In this document: positions 45,289-54,678 of the stretch, in pieces
Layout: every line of letters begins with the position of its first letter
How positions within the stretch are numbered: position 1 is the stretch's first letter
The notes under the pieces: generated by a model
Told to the model about the DNA's origin: nothing
Seen by the model: the letters and a program-made list of their open reading frames with translations, nothing else
Databases searched by the model: none
Program-made: the position numbers and the translations under genes
Assembly: GCF_000420065.1 (NCBI RefSeq)
Contig: NZ_ATUF01000003.1
Location: 124,001-188,000 of the forward strand
Direction of reading: 5' to 3'
Length of the DNA: 64,000 nt
Source of the DNA: Varibaculum cambriense DSM 15806
Lineage (GTDB): Bacteria > Actinomycetota > Actinomycetes > Actinomycetales > Actinomycetaceae

Positions 45289-45408
45289 GCCGTTAACCTT
45301 TCGCTAGTTGTTTGTCCATATTCTAGCCGGTTATTAGCAATTTTATCGCTACCGTTATTTGAGAGCTGAAAACGGAGGTACAGAAAAGTTTTCGGCAGGC
45401 GTAGCGCC

Positions 45409-46239
45409 TTAATCAGCGAAGAAATCAACCTTTTTCGGGGAGGAAACTGCAGGATCTGCAGTTAGATCGATCACCGGTGCCAGCTCTACCATCAGGTCCC
45501 GGGCAGATAATTCTCGCGCCGATCCCAAGGCGGCCTTCACGCCCTCGGCAGTACGCCGCGCTACCGCCTTGCCGGATAGATACCCCACCCCGGCGCCAAT
45601 TCCGAAGGGAATTAGCCGTCCGGCGATCCGGCCGGCAGCGCGCCGAGATAGCTTCTTGGAAGCGTATTTCATCAGCGCTTTGTTAACTTGCCCCAAGGTG
45701 GGGGAAGACAGGTTTTTGAGGGAGGTGCGTGCCCAAGCTAGGGTACTCAGTCCCAACTGGTCAGAAACTATCGCCGCGCCCTCTTCTCCGAGCAGGCTAG
45801 ATAGCACTAGAGCGCGACGCTGTTCCCGATCGGCAGGACGTACCCCCTGCAGGCGGGAGACCCCCAAAATATAGATCGTGGTCTGCACGGCATAGACCGC
45901 CAGCTCCCCGGCAGTAAGTCCCAGTGCCACTCCGGTACCCCCGCCCGGCAACGCCGCTCCCGCTCCCACTGCGGAGGACGCGTAGGCAGTACGCTTAATG
46001 TATTGTTTCGTTAATATCTTTTCCAGATCACCGACATCTGCCTGCGGATGAGCCTTAGCTAGTTGCAGCAGCTTCTGGTCAATATGTTCACTAGGAATAT
46101 CGAGGACGGCATCCACTACTTCCCCAAAACTAGAGGCATGACGGACTTTCGTCGCCGACTCGCGCAGCGCCGCCGCCAGCTGTTTCTGGGAGGCGCGCTT
46201 TTCGGAGCGCAAAAACTGGGGAGGTTTAAAATCAAACAT
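45409..46239 (-). CDS. EcsC-like / DUF697-like membrane-associated protein
   Basis: 276 residues. A central segment rich in Gly and Ala (AGAALPGGGTGVALGLTAGELAVYAVQTTIYILGV, given here as residues about 95-128) and a second near the end (IPFGIGAGVGYLSG) are hydrophobic. The fold resembles EcsC-family proteins, but the assignment is moderate. Flanking parts are helical and charged. A GGAG site lies eight bases before the ATG. No functional partner is adjacent; the divergent neighbour is a DUF2505 protein. Confidence 0.55.
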   Translation of the reverse strand: MFDFKPPQFLRSEKRASQKQLAAALRESATKVRHASSFGEVVDAVLDIPSEHIDQKLLQLAKAHPQADVGDLEKILTKQYIKRTAYASSAVGAGAALPGGGTGVALGLTAGELAVYAVQTTIYILGVSRLQGVRPADREQRRALVLSSLLGEEGAAIVSDQLGLSTLAWARTSLKNLSSPTLGQVNKALMKYASKKLSRRAAGRIAGRLIPFGIGAGVGYLSGKAVARRTAEGVKAALGSARELSARDLMVELAPVIDLTADPAVSSPKKVDFFAD

Positions 46240-46371
46240 TTAGGTTTCTCCTGGCCGGCATAGTAACTAAAGCGGATACCATTAGAATGGCTTATGATTA
46301 TTTAGGATAGTCGCCTCCGGTGGATGGGGCGAGCATACAGACCTTTAAAGCGCCGTAGAAAGGGATAGTAC

Positions 46372-46890
46372 GTGCGTGATTTTGAACTAGAAGTTGAGTA
46401 TCCGTCCTCTCCAGAGCGGGTTTGTCAAATGCTCACCGACCCGCGCTTCTTAGAATTTCGCTGGAGGCAAATCTCGCAAGTTCAATGTCAAGTCCGGGTG
46501 GAACAGGCGGGTAGCGGGACTTTTGTGTCGCGCGCAAACGTTAACCTTGCCGAAGTTAAAGCCCCACTGACCTATGCGCGATTGCTTCCCGATGAACTAG
46601 AGATCGAAGTGGTGGAAAACTGGATCACTAGTCCCCGCCCCGGCTTGCTGGCACAAGGGGACTTTGAAGTCCGTTTTGACCGAGTTCCGGTACAGGTAAG
46701 AGCTGAGAGCTTTCTGAAGGCTTCCCCTAAAGACCCGGAGAAAACCCTCCGAAATATTTCCGGGAATCTCCAGGTTAATATGCCGCTTATTGGGGGAAAA
46801 GTAGAACGGGAACTTCTGTCTCACCTGCAAGTTTTTTCCGGGGGAGAAGAAGAGGCGGCAGAGAGCTGGCTGGCAAACCACGCCGGCTAG
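46372..46890 (+). CDS. DUF2505 family protein (START-like fold)
   Basis: 172 residues. N-terminus FELEVEYPSSPERVCQMLTDPRFLEFRW, middle and C-terminus (NISGNLQVNMPLIGGKVEREL) match the actinobacterial DUF2505 family, which probably adopts a lipid-binding START/SRPBCC-like fold. Function unknown. GTG start with AAAGGG nine bases upstream. The next gene (pdtaS) has its own promoter. Confidence 0.82.
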   Translation: MRDFELEVEYPSSPERVCQMLTDPRFLEFRWRQISQVQCQVRVEQAGSGTFVSRANVNLAEVKAPLTYARLLPDELEIEVVENWITSPRPGLLAQGDFEVRFDRVPVQVRAESFLKASPKDPEKTLRNISGNLQVNMPLIGGKVERELLSHLQVFSGGEEEAAESWLANHAG

Positions 46891-46935
46891 ACCCCCGCCG
46901 ATCTGCTCCAGGAATAAGCGAACGAGTACCTAGCA

Positions 46936-46941
46936 TAGACT
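46936..46941 (+). promoter_or_regulatory. Leaderless -10 element of pdtaS
   Basis: TAGACT (46936-46941) ends seven bases before GTG 46949; no ribosome binding site is present. Confidence 0.45.
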
Positions 46942-46948
46942 GGTACTC

Positions 46949-48406
46949 GTGAGTGGGATGCGGGAACTGATCCGCCGGTACGGTAAGGATCTATCAGAAA
47001 GCGATATCGACCATCTGCATATGTTGGTGGGCGACTGGCAGGTGCTATCGGATATTGGTAGCGCTGACTTGATTTTATGGATTCCCGATGACCGCGGGCG
47101 TTTTGTAGCGCTTGCTCACGCCCGGCCAGGATCCGGTTTCACTATCCACCTGGATGATGTGGTGGGGCTGTCGGCTTCTCCGAAACGTTCCGGGATGCTA
47201 GCTTCTGTCTTCGCCCCTGACTCGCAGCCCACGGTACCCGAGGTCAGGTGGGCGGGATCTTATTCGGTGATCGCTAGCGCGCTTCCGGTAAGGCATGAAG
47301 GTCGGGTAATAGCCGCACTTACTCAAGAGGTAAACATTCAATCTTTGCGGGTGTTTGAGCAGCAAGAACAGTGGTTTCATAAAACCGCAAATGTGCTTTG
47401 TGAAATGATTTCTTGTGGGGTGTTTCCCAATGCTGCCATTCCCCCTGCTACCAGGCACGGGATGCCGCGTTTGATCGATGGCGCCATTAATTTGGATCCC
47501 GAAGGGCATGTCCTGGATCTCACTCCGAATGCCCGTTCCTGCTTGCGGCGCTTGGGGGTACGCGAAGAAGTCAATGAGGCGGTGCTCGCGGAACTGATAA
47601 CCGAAGTTATTCAAGACCAATCCGAAGTAGATGAGGCTCTTCCCGTGGTAGTGATGGGGAAGGCTTCTTGGATGACGGAAGTGGAATCTTCTTCCGGGAT
47701 CGTGTCTTTTCGGGCGTTGCCGTTAGAACAGAACGGTGAACGAGTTGGGGCGCTTTTGCTATGTCGGGACGTAACAGAGATGCGCCGCCGCGAACGAGAA
47801 TTAATGACTAAAGATGCCACCATTCGCGAGATTCATCATCGGGTAAAAAATAATCTCCAAACCGTTTCTGCGCTTTTGCGCATGCAGATTAGACGCTCAG
47901 ATTCCGCGGAAGTTAAAGCTGCGCTAGGAGAGGCGGAACGGAGGGTAGCGGCTATTGCTCGCGTGCATGAAGAGCTATCGCAAACCGTGGATGAAACCAT
48001 TGAGTTTGACAATATGATCTCCCGTCTATTGCGGATGGCGGCGGCGATGGCGACTACTGATCAAGCGGTCGAAACTGCTTTTACCGGTAGCTTTGGGATG
48101 GTGGATGCGGATGCTGCCTCGGCCTTAGCCGTGGTGATTTCCGAGCTGGTGGCCAATGCGGTTGAACACGGCTTAGGACAGCGGGGTGGCAAAGTCACCC
48201 TGGAGGCTAAACGAGAAGGAAAACACCTAGATGTGTGGGTGCGGGATAATGGGTGCGGACTGGGGGATAAGCCGCTAAACGGTTTAGGAACTTCGATCGT
48301 ACGCACTTTAGTGCGCGGTAATTTAAATGGCACCATTGACTGGAGTTGCCCCGAACAAGGTACCCAGGTGCATATCCATGCCCTAGTCGAGGAGGCTGCT
48401 AGCTAG
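46949..48406 (+). CDS. pdtaS: Sensor histidine kinase, PdtaS-like
   Basis: 485 residues and soluble. An N-terminal GAF-like domain (about 1-150) and a PAS domain (about 160-280) are followed by a HisKA_2 dimerisation box with the phospho-acceptor in IREIHHRVKNNLQTVSALLR (about 288-307) and an HATPase (NAVEHG N-box about 407, DNGCGLGD G1 box). This domain order is that of mycobacterial PdtaS, which signals to the antiterminator PdtaR. No pdtaR is in the window. A tatD gene follows with no gap. Confidence 0.9.
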   Translation: MSGMRELIRRYGKDLSESDIDHLHMLVGDWQVLSDIGSADLILWIPDDRGRFVALAHARPGSGFTIHLDDVVGLSASPKRSGMLASVFAPDSQPTVPEVRWAGSYSVIASALPVRHEGRVIAALTQEVNIQSLRVFEQQEQWFHKTANVLCEMISCGVFPNAAIPPATRHGMPRLIDGAINLDPEGHVLDLTPNARSCLRRLGVREEVNEAVLAELITEVIQDQSEVDEALPVVVMGKASWMTEVESSSGIVSFRALPLEQNGERVGALLLCRDVTEMRRRERELMTKDATIREIHHRVKNNLQTVSALLRMQIRRSDSAEVKAALGEAERRVAAIARVHEELSQTVDETIEFDNMISRLLRMAAAMATTDQAVETAFTGSFGMVDADAASALAVVISELVANAVEHGLGQRGGKVTLEAKREGKHLDVWVRDNGCGLGDKPLNGLGTSIVRTLVRGNLNGTIDWSCPEQGTQVHIHALVEEAAS

Positions 48407-49345
48407 ATGGGGAAATCACGTAAGCGGCGCGGCTGGCCACAAGTCCCTGCGCCTTTGGCGGGCAAAGTCATAGATAATCACACCCATTTACCCCTGTGGG
48501 AAGAACAGATTCCGCTGGTAGAGGGAGTTCGCCTCAGCTTGGAAGAACAATTGGAGCGGGCGCAGCAAGCGGGGGTCAGTGCCCTGATTACCTCTGGCTG
48601 TCAGGTAGATGAGTTGGCTCCCACGGTGCAGATCAGCGAAGAATATCCCCAGGTGTTTTGTGCCTTGGCAATTCACCCTAATGAGGCAGCTTTGCATGCG
48701 AAAGTGGTAGCTACCGCCCCCGATGGGCAAACTTATCAGCTGCAACCTTGGCATGAAAAATATTCCCTTGAAGAAGCGGTAGGCCAGGTTTATATGGCCG
48801 CAACTTCTTCCGCTAAAACCGTGGCTATTGGGGAGAGTGGGCTGGATTATTTCCGCACTTCGCCCCAGGGGAAGGCAGCGCAGCAGCAGAGCTTTCGAAT
48901 GCATATTTCCTTAGCGAAGGAACTGGGGTTACCTCTGCAGATTCATGACCGGGAAGCTCATGCAGATACTATTCGGATTTTGCTGGAGGAAGGGGCCCCG
49001 GAGCGTACGGTTTTTCACTGTTTTAGTGGCGATAAAGAAATCGCGCAGGTGCTGGCCGATAATGGCTGGTATGCCTCCATTGCCGGGCCGGTTACCTATA
49101 ACGCCAATGAGTGGCTGCGTGAGGCGGCAGCGGCAATGCCTTCGTCGCTTTTACTGGTGGAAACCGATGCGCCCTATTTAACGCCCCATCCCCATCGCGG
49201 GCAGCCGAACGCCTCCTATATGACGGTGTGGACAGTGCGCAAACTTGTAGAGATTACTGGAAGTACGGAAACCGACCTGGCGCGACAGCTGGTAAATAAT
49301 ACCCGCCAGGTATATGGTGAGGCAGTCGCGGCTTTCGCTGATTAG
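48407..49345 (+). CDS. tatD: TatD-family metal-dependent DNase/hydrolase
   Basis: 312 residues. TIM-barrel amidohydrolase-type enzyme. Metal-ligand motifs: VIDNHTHLPL, IHPNEA, AIGESGLDYF (Glu), LQIHDREAH, VFHCFSG and LLVETDAPYLTP. It starts directly after the pdtaS stop codon, so co-translation is likely. It precedes the G5-domain protein and ksgA-ispE, the same neighbourhood as tatD-rpfB-ksgA-ispE in mycobacteria. Confidence 0.93.
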   Translation: MGKSRKRRGWPQVPAPLAGKVIDNHTHLPLWEEQIPLVEGVRLSLEEQLERAQQAGVSALITSGCQVDELAPTVQISEEYPQVFCALAIHPNEAALHAKVVATAPDGQTYQLQPWHEKYSLEEAVGQVYMAATSSAKTVAIGESGLDYFRTSPQGKAAQQQSFRMHISLAKELGLPLQIHDREAHADTIRILLEEGAPERTVFHCFSGDKEIAQVLADNGWYASIAGPVTYNANEWLREAAAAMPSSLLLVETDAPYLTPHPHRGQPNASYMTVWTVRKLVEITGSTETDLARQLVNNTRQVYGEAVAAFAD

Positions 49346-49505
49346 CGGATGGTTAAAACAGCTTCACAAACTCGGGTGGGGGTACTAACATAACCGTTAG
49401 GGTGCCACTAGCTGTAGGTCACAAAAAGGTAGTTATTTTATAACGATCAGGTTACAGTTAGGGGGAAGCGAAAATAGTTACCGTTCTACGGGTATTAGAG
49501 ACGCA

Positions 49506-50603
49506 GTGAGGAACCAGTTGAGCAGGAAACATCGACGCACCAGCGCCAAGATGACGGCGATCTTTGCCGGAATTGCCTCCGCCATTGTTTTAGGTGGGGG
49601 AGTCGCCGTGGCCAGTGAATACAAGACGGTCACAGTTACCGTTGATGGGGCTAGCCGCCAGATACAAACCATGAATCGGACCGTAGACCAGGTGGTTTCC
49701 GATATGGGGATCAAAGTTGGGCAATATGACCAGGTGATTCCCGGCCTTGATACTCAGATGTCTCGTAACCAAAAAATAAAAATTGTGCATGCGCGCCCGG
49801 TGGTGCTGCAAGGAACTAAAGATGCAAAGATTGGTTGGGGGATAGCCGACCATGATGCCCCGAAGCTAAAAGCAACTTTCCGGGTTGATGGGCAGGAAGT
49901 TAACGGCAGTTACCAAGAGGGCGCGGATCCGCGGGCAGCGGCACAGGCGGCCGGGATTGAACTCTCGGCGCTAGACCGGGTCACCGTAGAAGAAACCAGT
50001 TCCAGCACTGCTACGATTAAGATTTCTCGCGTGGAACGGGGAGTTACTAAGCAAGAGCAGGTTTCAGCCCCTCCAGTTAAAGAAGTGGCAGACCAAACTT
50101 TAGCTCCCGGAGCCAAAGTTGTAGAGGATGAAGGCAAAGAGGAAGTCACCGCGAAAAGTACTTTCGTTGAAAAGGTCGATGGCGCCGTGGCCTTTCAGTC
50201 TCCAGAACAAGTAACTACCCTGGTTAAAGCGGAACCGAAAATTGTGCGGGTGGGACCAGCAGATACCTCGGAAGGAACTGACTATGGGCCGGTAGTGCCG
50301 GCAGGGCAAGCGCAAGAGATCGCCCATGAAAAGGTAATTGCGCGTGGCTGGTCTGAAAGCCAGTTCACCTGCCTGGTAAAACTGTGGAATCGTGAATCCG
50401 GATGGAATGCTGCCGCCCACAATGCTAGTTCCGGTGCCTATGGAATCCCTCAAGCTTTACCGGGAGGCAAAATGGCCTCTGCCGGAGCAGATTGGCGTAC
50501 CAACGCCGCCACGCAGATCGAGTGGGGACTGGGCTATATCGCCGGCCGCTACGGTGACCCCTGCGGCGCCTGGCAGCATTCCGAACGAGTTAACTGGTAC
50601 TAG
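49506..50603 (+). CDS. RpfB-like secreted G5-domain protein with a different muralytic domain
   Basis: 365 residues. Signal-anchor or signal peptide (about 16-38), one DUF348 domain (YKTVTVTVDGASRQIQT onward, about 39-105), a second degenerate one, and a G5 domain (about 195-265). The C-terminal ~95 residues (LWNRESGWNAAAHN, SGAYGIPQALPGGKM, WGLGYIAGRYGDPCGAW) belong to the transglycosylase/aggregation-promoting-factor-like type and not to the Rpf lysozyme-like domain, although position and N-terminal domains equal RpfB. The Glu in WNRESGW is the likely catalytic residue. It should cleave peptidoglycan at the cell surface. Start GTG 49506; TTG 49518 with GAGG upstream is possible. Confidence 0.85.
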   Translation: MRNQLSRKHRRTSAKMTAIFAGIASAIVLGGGVAVASEYKTVTVTVDGASRQIQTMNRTVDQVVSDMGIKVGQYDQVIPGLDTQMSRNQKIKIVHARPVVLQGTKDAKIGWGIADHDAPKLKATFRVDGQEVNGSYQEGADPRAAAQAAGIELSALDRVTVEETSSSTATIKISRVERGVTKQEQVSAPPVKEVADQTLAPGAKVVEDEGKEEVTAKSTFVEKVDGAVAFQSPEQVTTLVKAEPKIVRVGPADTSEGTDYGPVVPAGQAQEIAHEKVIARGWSESQFTCLVKLWNRESGWNAAAHNASSGAYGIPQALPGGKMASAGADWRTNAATQIEWGLGYIAGRYGDPCGAWQHSERVNWY

Positions 50604-50609
50604 TAAGCT
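50604..50609 (+). promoter_or_regulatory. Leaderless -10 element of ksgA-ispE
   Basis: TAAGCT (50604-50609), then AGAGGG, then GTG 50616. The same arrangement is seen before the ferritin-like gene. Confidence 0.35.
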
Positions 50610-50615
50610 AGAGGG

Positions 50616-52730
50616 GTGGAAAAAAACCTCCCAGTTAATTTGCTGACCGCCAGCGTGATTAATCAGCTGTGTCGGCAGCTGAATATTCGCCCGACTAAAC
50701 AGCTGGGACAAAACTTTGTTACTGAGCCCAGCGCTATCCGTAAGATCGTGCGGGAAGCGGACATAAAACCTAGTGACCAGGTGCTGGAAGTTGGTCCCGG
50801 CTTGGGGTCGTTAACCCTAGGGCTGCTAGAAACAGGCGCTACGGTGGCAGCTTGTGAAATTGATGCGCGACTTGCCGCTTTTTTGCCGGCAACTATTCGC
50901 TCTCACGCTCCGGGCGCTGCCAGTAACCTGTACTTGATTCAAAAAGATGCCTTAAAACTAGTCCCGGCAGATTTAACGGGATTAACAAGTATTGCGGAGG
51001 GTGCTAAGGAAGCTGGCAACGAGCGCGAGGGAAATGTCGCGGATGTGTCTTCGGGATTGAGCAGAGATTTTTCCCCCACGGTTTTGGTTTCCAATCTGCC
51101 CTATAACGTGGCAGTCCCGGTCTTGTTGCATTTGTTTGCGGCTTTCCCCAGCCTGGAACGCGCTTTAGTAATGGTGCAAAAAGAGGTGGCGCAGCGCCTG
51201 TGCACCAATCCCGGGAGCAAAGTTTACGGGGTTCCCAGCGTGAAAATCGCCTGGTACGGTCGAGCGCGAATGGGCTCAGATATTTCTCGGCGAGTTTTTT
51301 ACCCACAACCGAACGTGGATTCGGCGCTAGTAGAGATTACTCGGCAAAGGCACTACCTGTTAACCCGTGAATATGGGGAAGGGGACAGGAATTTTAAAGG
51401 TGATGACACCGGGGAAGAGATCCTTTCTGACCAGCAGGTAAAGTCAGTGCAAGCTTTAGCGCTCGAGCGGGAAGCAGTCTTCAATCTGATTGACCAGGCG
51501 TTCGCTTCCCGGCGCAAGATGCTGCGAGCAGGATTAAAAGCTTGGGCGCAGCCTTTGGTAGCAGAAGCTCTCTTGCGAGCCTGCGGGATCGATCCTACCG
51601 CGCGCGCGGAAAACCTGGAGATTAACCAGTATGTGGCGCTTGCCCGGCTGCGCAAGGCTTTGCTAGCAGGTTTTGAAAATCTGCCGGAGAGCGCGAAAAG
51701 TCCCGGCGAGCAAATCTCTTCAGAAGCGTTAACTGCGGCTGGCGACGTGCCCGGTTGCGGCGGTGATGCCAAGGGGGAAAGTGCTATTGCCAGCGCCAAC
51801 GCTAAAATAAACCTTTTTCTTGCCTGCGGAGAATCCGTAGCGGGGTATCACCGGCTCTCCACGGTATTTCAAGCTGTAAGTCTCAAAGAAACCGTAGAGA
51901 TAACTCTGCAGCCTACCGGTATCGACCTGGAAGTTTCCTTTAGCGCCCCGCCCACTGCGGTGGGATATCATCCCGGACGCGACCAAGAGGCGCTTTCGGG
52001 ACTAGATCCCCAAGACAACCTCGCTACCCGGGCGTTCCTGCTAGTAGCCGCGGATTGTGGCTACCAGGGAGGGGCGCAGATTCGGATCAATAAACAGGTG
52101 CCGGTAGCTGCTGGGATGGCGGGTGGATCTGCCGACGGGGCGGCAGCGTTGCTGGCCGCTAACCAGGTACTGCAAGCCGGGCTAGACCTAGAGGAGTTAG
52201 CGGAAATGGGCGCCTCCCTGGGGGCAGACGTGCCTTTTGGACTCTATGGCGGAACCTGTTTCGCGGATCGGAGGGGCGACCGGATTACTCCCTTGCCGCC
52301 AGCAAAACCTCTACACCTGGTGGTCGCAGTTTCCCCCGAAACTCTGCCTACCCCGCAAGTTTTTAAACGATTTGACCAGGCGGGCGCAGCACGAACAGTA
52401 ATGCCGACGTTACCGGAAATAACCCCCCTGCTAGAGTCACTTTATGCCGGAGATTTCGGGGCCCTCGCAAAGTTAATTCGTAACGACTTGCAAGCCCCCG
52501 CGCTAACTCTAATTCCGCAGCTAGGAGCAACTATAGAGGCTGCCGGGCAGCAAGGCGCGATTCCCTTTATATCCGGTTCGGGACCCAGCGTCATTTGCCT
52601 GGTAGACAACGCAGAAAAGGCGGAAAAGGTGGCCAGGGAACTTGCCCAGTTAGCGCAGGTTGCCTACACCTTGCCGCTGACCTTTTCTGCCCCCGGAATC
52701 GCTCTCGCCAGAAAGCAGTGGTGGGCGTGA
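50616..52730 (+). CDS. ksgA-ispE: KsgA-IspE fusion: 16S rRNA dimethyladenosine transferase and CDP-ME kinase in one chain
   Basis: A single 704-residue frame. Residues 1-355 are KsgA/RsmA: LGQNFVTEPSAI, SAM loop LEVGPGLGSLTLG (about 56-68), catalytic NLPYN (about 160-164), and the C-terminal FASRRKMLRAGLKAW. A ~30-residue Gly/Ala/Glu linker follows. Residues 390-704 are IspE: ASANAKINLFLACG, YHRLSTVFQAV, the GHMP kinase loop PVAAGMAGGSADGAAALL (about 495-512) and GSGPSVICL. Both halves look complete with intact catalytic motifs. In related bacteria they are two adjacent genes. No stop, start with ribosome site, or frame change is visible at the junction. One enzyme acts in ribosome maturation, the other in MEP isoprenoid synthesis. 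Confidence 0.9.
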   Translation: MEKNLPVNLLTASVINQLCRQLNIRPTKQLGQNFVTEPSAIRKIVREADIKPSDQVLEVGPGLGSLTLGLLETGATVAACEIDARLAAFLPATIRSHAPGAASNLYLIQKDALKLVPADLTGLTSIAEGAKEAGNEREGNVADVSSGLSRDFSPTVLVSNLPYNVAVPVLLHLFAAFPSLERALVMVQKEVAQRLCTNPGSKVYGVPSVKIAWYGRARMGSDISRRVFYPQPNVDSALVEITRQRHYLLTREYGEGDRNFKGDDTGEEILSDQQVKSVQALALEREAVFNLIDQAFASRRKMLRAGLKAWAQPLVAEALLRACGIDPTARAENLEINQYVALARLRKALLAGFENLPESAKSPGEQISSEALTAAGDVPGCGGDAKGESAIASANAKINLFLACGESVAGYHRLSTVFQAVSLKETVEITLQPTGIDLEVSFSAPPTAVGYHPGRDQEALSGLDPQDNLATRAFLLVAADCGYQGGAQIRINKQVPVAAGMAGGSADGAAALLAANQVLQAGLDLEELAEMGASLGADVPFGLYGGTCFADRRGDRITPLPPAKPLHLVVAVSPETLPTPQVFKRFDQAGAARTVMPTLPEITPLLESLYAGDFGALAKLIRNDLQAPALTLIPQLGATIEAAGQQGAIPFISGSGPSVICLVDNAEKAEKVARELAQLAQVAYTLPLTFSAPGIALARKQWWA

Positions 52731-54598
52731 GCATCTTTTTAGCTGGAACCCACGAAGCCGGCGCCCTCGCCGGGCCGCGCCGCCTACTTTCCGGAATAAC
52801 CGTTAGCCTCGCTCCCTGCGATCGGATCGGAATCTTAGGCCCCAATGGCGCCGGAAAATCTACGCTGTTGCGGCTGCTGAGCGGAACCCAAGAACCCGAT
52901 AGTGGCAGTGTTACCTATGCACCCGGGGTAAGTTTTGCCTGCCTCTCTCAACAGCAAACCCTGGATCCTGCCCTGAGCGTGAAAGAGGAAGTCCACGGAA
53001 ACATCCCCGATTATCAGTGGGCATCGCAGCCGCATTTACGCCAAATCGATGAGGGAATCCTGCCGGATATAGCGTTATCGACCAAATGCGCCGAACTTTC
53101 TGGGGGACAGGCACGGCGGGTAGCCCTGGCGCGTACCCTGGGCAAAGATGCCCCCATTTTGGCTTTAGACGAGCCTACTAACCATTTAGATGTAGAGGGG
53201 GTAGCCTGGCTGGCGCGCTACCTCAATAACCGTTTTAGCTCCGGAAATGGGGCTTTAGTGGTGGTTACCCACGACCGTTGGTTCTTGGATGCGGTTTGTA
53301 ACCGGATTTGGGAGGTAGTTCCGGGAGTTGACCCCGGATATGGACGGGAGCAGATACCCGGACACGTGGAAGAATACGAAGGTTCTTACGCCGCCTATGT
53401 GCTGGCTCGGATGGAACGGGCGCGGCAAGCCCAGGTGGCGGAAGAAAAACGCCAAAACCAGTTACGCAAAGAACTAGCCTGGCTGCGGCGGGGAGCCCCG
53501 GCGCGCACCTCCAAACCGAAGTTTCGGATTGACGCTGCCGAAGCCCTGATTAGTGATGTTCCTCCGCTGCGTGACAGCGTAGAGTTAGTGCGCCTAGCCT
53601 CGGCGCGCCTGGGGAAACGAGTAATCGAGCTAGAGGACGTGTCCTTTTCCTATCCCGGGTCAAAGCGAAAAATCTTAAATCAGGTGACCTGGCGGCTAAA
53701 TCCCGGTCAGAGAGTAGGAATCATCGGGGTAAATGGAGCAGGTAAATCCACTTTGCTGGGGATCATGAGTGGGAAACTCAGCCCGACTGCCGGCAAAGTT
53801 AAACGGGGAAAAACTGTGCAGTTAGCCACCTTAGAGCAAACCCCTCGGATTCAAGGGATGAATCCTGATTTGCGGGTGGTGGAAGCCATATCGCAGATTA
53901 AGGAACGAATCCAGTGGGGAGAACAAGAAATTACCGCCGCCAAACTGGTAGAAAAACTGGGCTTTAGTAAAGAGCGTGCCTGGACTAGGGTAAGTGATCT
54001 TTCGGGCGGAGAAATGCGCCGGCTACAGATCGCCTCTCAGCTGTTGGCCGAACCTAATGTGTTGATCCTGGATGAGCCCACCAATGACCTAGATACCGAT
54101 ACTTTGGCGCAGTTAGAGGATCTGCTGGATTCTTTCCCCGGCACTCTGGTGGTGGTCAGCCACGACCGCTACCTGCTGCAAAGGGTGACTGATTCGCAGG
54201 TGGCGCTGCTGGCTGATGGTACTTTGGCGGCGCTGCCTGGTGGAGTGGAACAGTATTTGCAGCTGCGGGCAGCCGGGGAGATTTCTGCCGGCAGCGACTG
54301 GGATAATGCTGCCGATAAAACTACCGGTGAGGATAGCGCAAAAAGTAGGAAGCCAGCGCAAAAAAGCGGGGCAGAGATTTATCGGGCGCGAAAGCTACTT
54401 TCGGCTACTGAAAAGAAACTTGATAAGCTGCACCAGCAGCTAGGGCAGGTAGATCAGGAATTAAGCGAGGGCGCCGCCGATACTTCCCCCGAAGGCTTGG
54501 TGCATCTGCAAAAACTTAATCAGCGCCGCGCCCAATTGGTTAGTGAAGAAGCGGAGCTAGAAGAAAACTGGTTGCGCCTGTCAGAAACTTTGGAATAA
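52727..54598 (+). CDS. ABC-F family ATPase (Uup-like)
   Basis: 623 residues from GTG 52727, which overlaps the ispE stop by four bases (GTGA). Two ABC domains without membrane helices: first GPNGAGKST, LSGGQARRVALAR, LALDEPTNHLD; second GVNGAGKST, LSGGEMRRLQIAS, LDEPTNDLD. A linker rich in Arg/Lys joins them, and the C-terminus is a coiled coil (about 555-620) as in Uup. Such proteins act on ribosomes or DNA branch points, not in transport. The open frame continues upstream inside ispE, but that part is not conserved. Confidence 0.9.
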   Translation: MSIFLAGTHEAGALAGPRRLLSGITVSLAPCDRIGILGPNGAGKSTLLRLLSGTQEPDSGSVTYAPGVSFACLSQQQTLDPALSVKEEVHGNIPDYQWASQPHLRQIDEGILPDIALSTKCAELSGGQARRVALARTLGKDAPILALDEPTNHLDVEGVAWLARYLNNRFSSGNGALVVVTHDRWFLDAVCNRIWEVVPGVDPGYGREQIPGHVEEYEGSYAAYVLARMERARQAQVAEEKRQNQLRKELAWLRRGAPARTSKPKFRIDAAEALISDVPPLRDSVELVRLASARLGKRVIELEDVSFSYPGSKRKILNQVTWRLNPGQRVGIIGVNGAGKSTLLGIMSGKLSPTAGKVKRGKTVQLATLEQTPRIQGMNPDLRVVEAISQIKERIQWGEQEITAAKLVEKLGFSKERAWTRVSDLSGGEMRRLQIASQLLAEPNVLILDEPTNDLDTDTLAQLEDLLDSFPGTLVVVSHDRYLLQRVTDSQVALLADGTLAALPGGVEQYLQLRAAGEISAGSDWDNAADKTTGEDSAKSRKPAQKSGAEIYRARKLLSATEKKLDKLHQQLGQVDQELSEGAADTSPEGLVHLQKLNQRRAQLVSEEAELEENWLRLSETLE

Positions 54599-54678
54599 GA
54601 GGGGATAACCTGGGCAAAGTGCGCCCTATGGTATCGAGAAACAGTCGGTAAGGGATGAGGTAGTTAAAAGCTACCGGT

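Noticed and set aside
49346-49505. Possible c-di-AMP (ydaO-type) riboswitch before the G5-domain muralytic gene, as known for some rpf genes.
   Set aside because: The 160 bases show none of the conserved ydaO helices or sequence blocks.
51660-51800. Possibility that ksgA and ispE are two genes joined by an annotation error.
   Set aside because: The frame is continuous; the only internal GTG (in GDVPG) has no ribosome site, and GTG in AAAGTGC is out of frame.
52595-52726. Upstream extension of the ABC-F frame by 44 codons inside ispE.
   Set aside because: Not similar to ABC-F N-termini; the GTGA overlap at 52727 is the normal coupled start.
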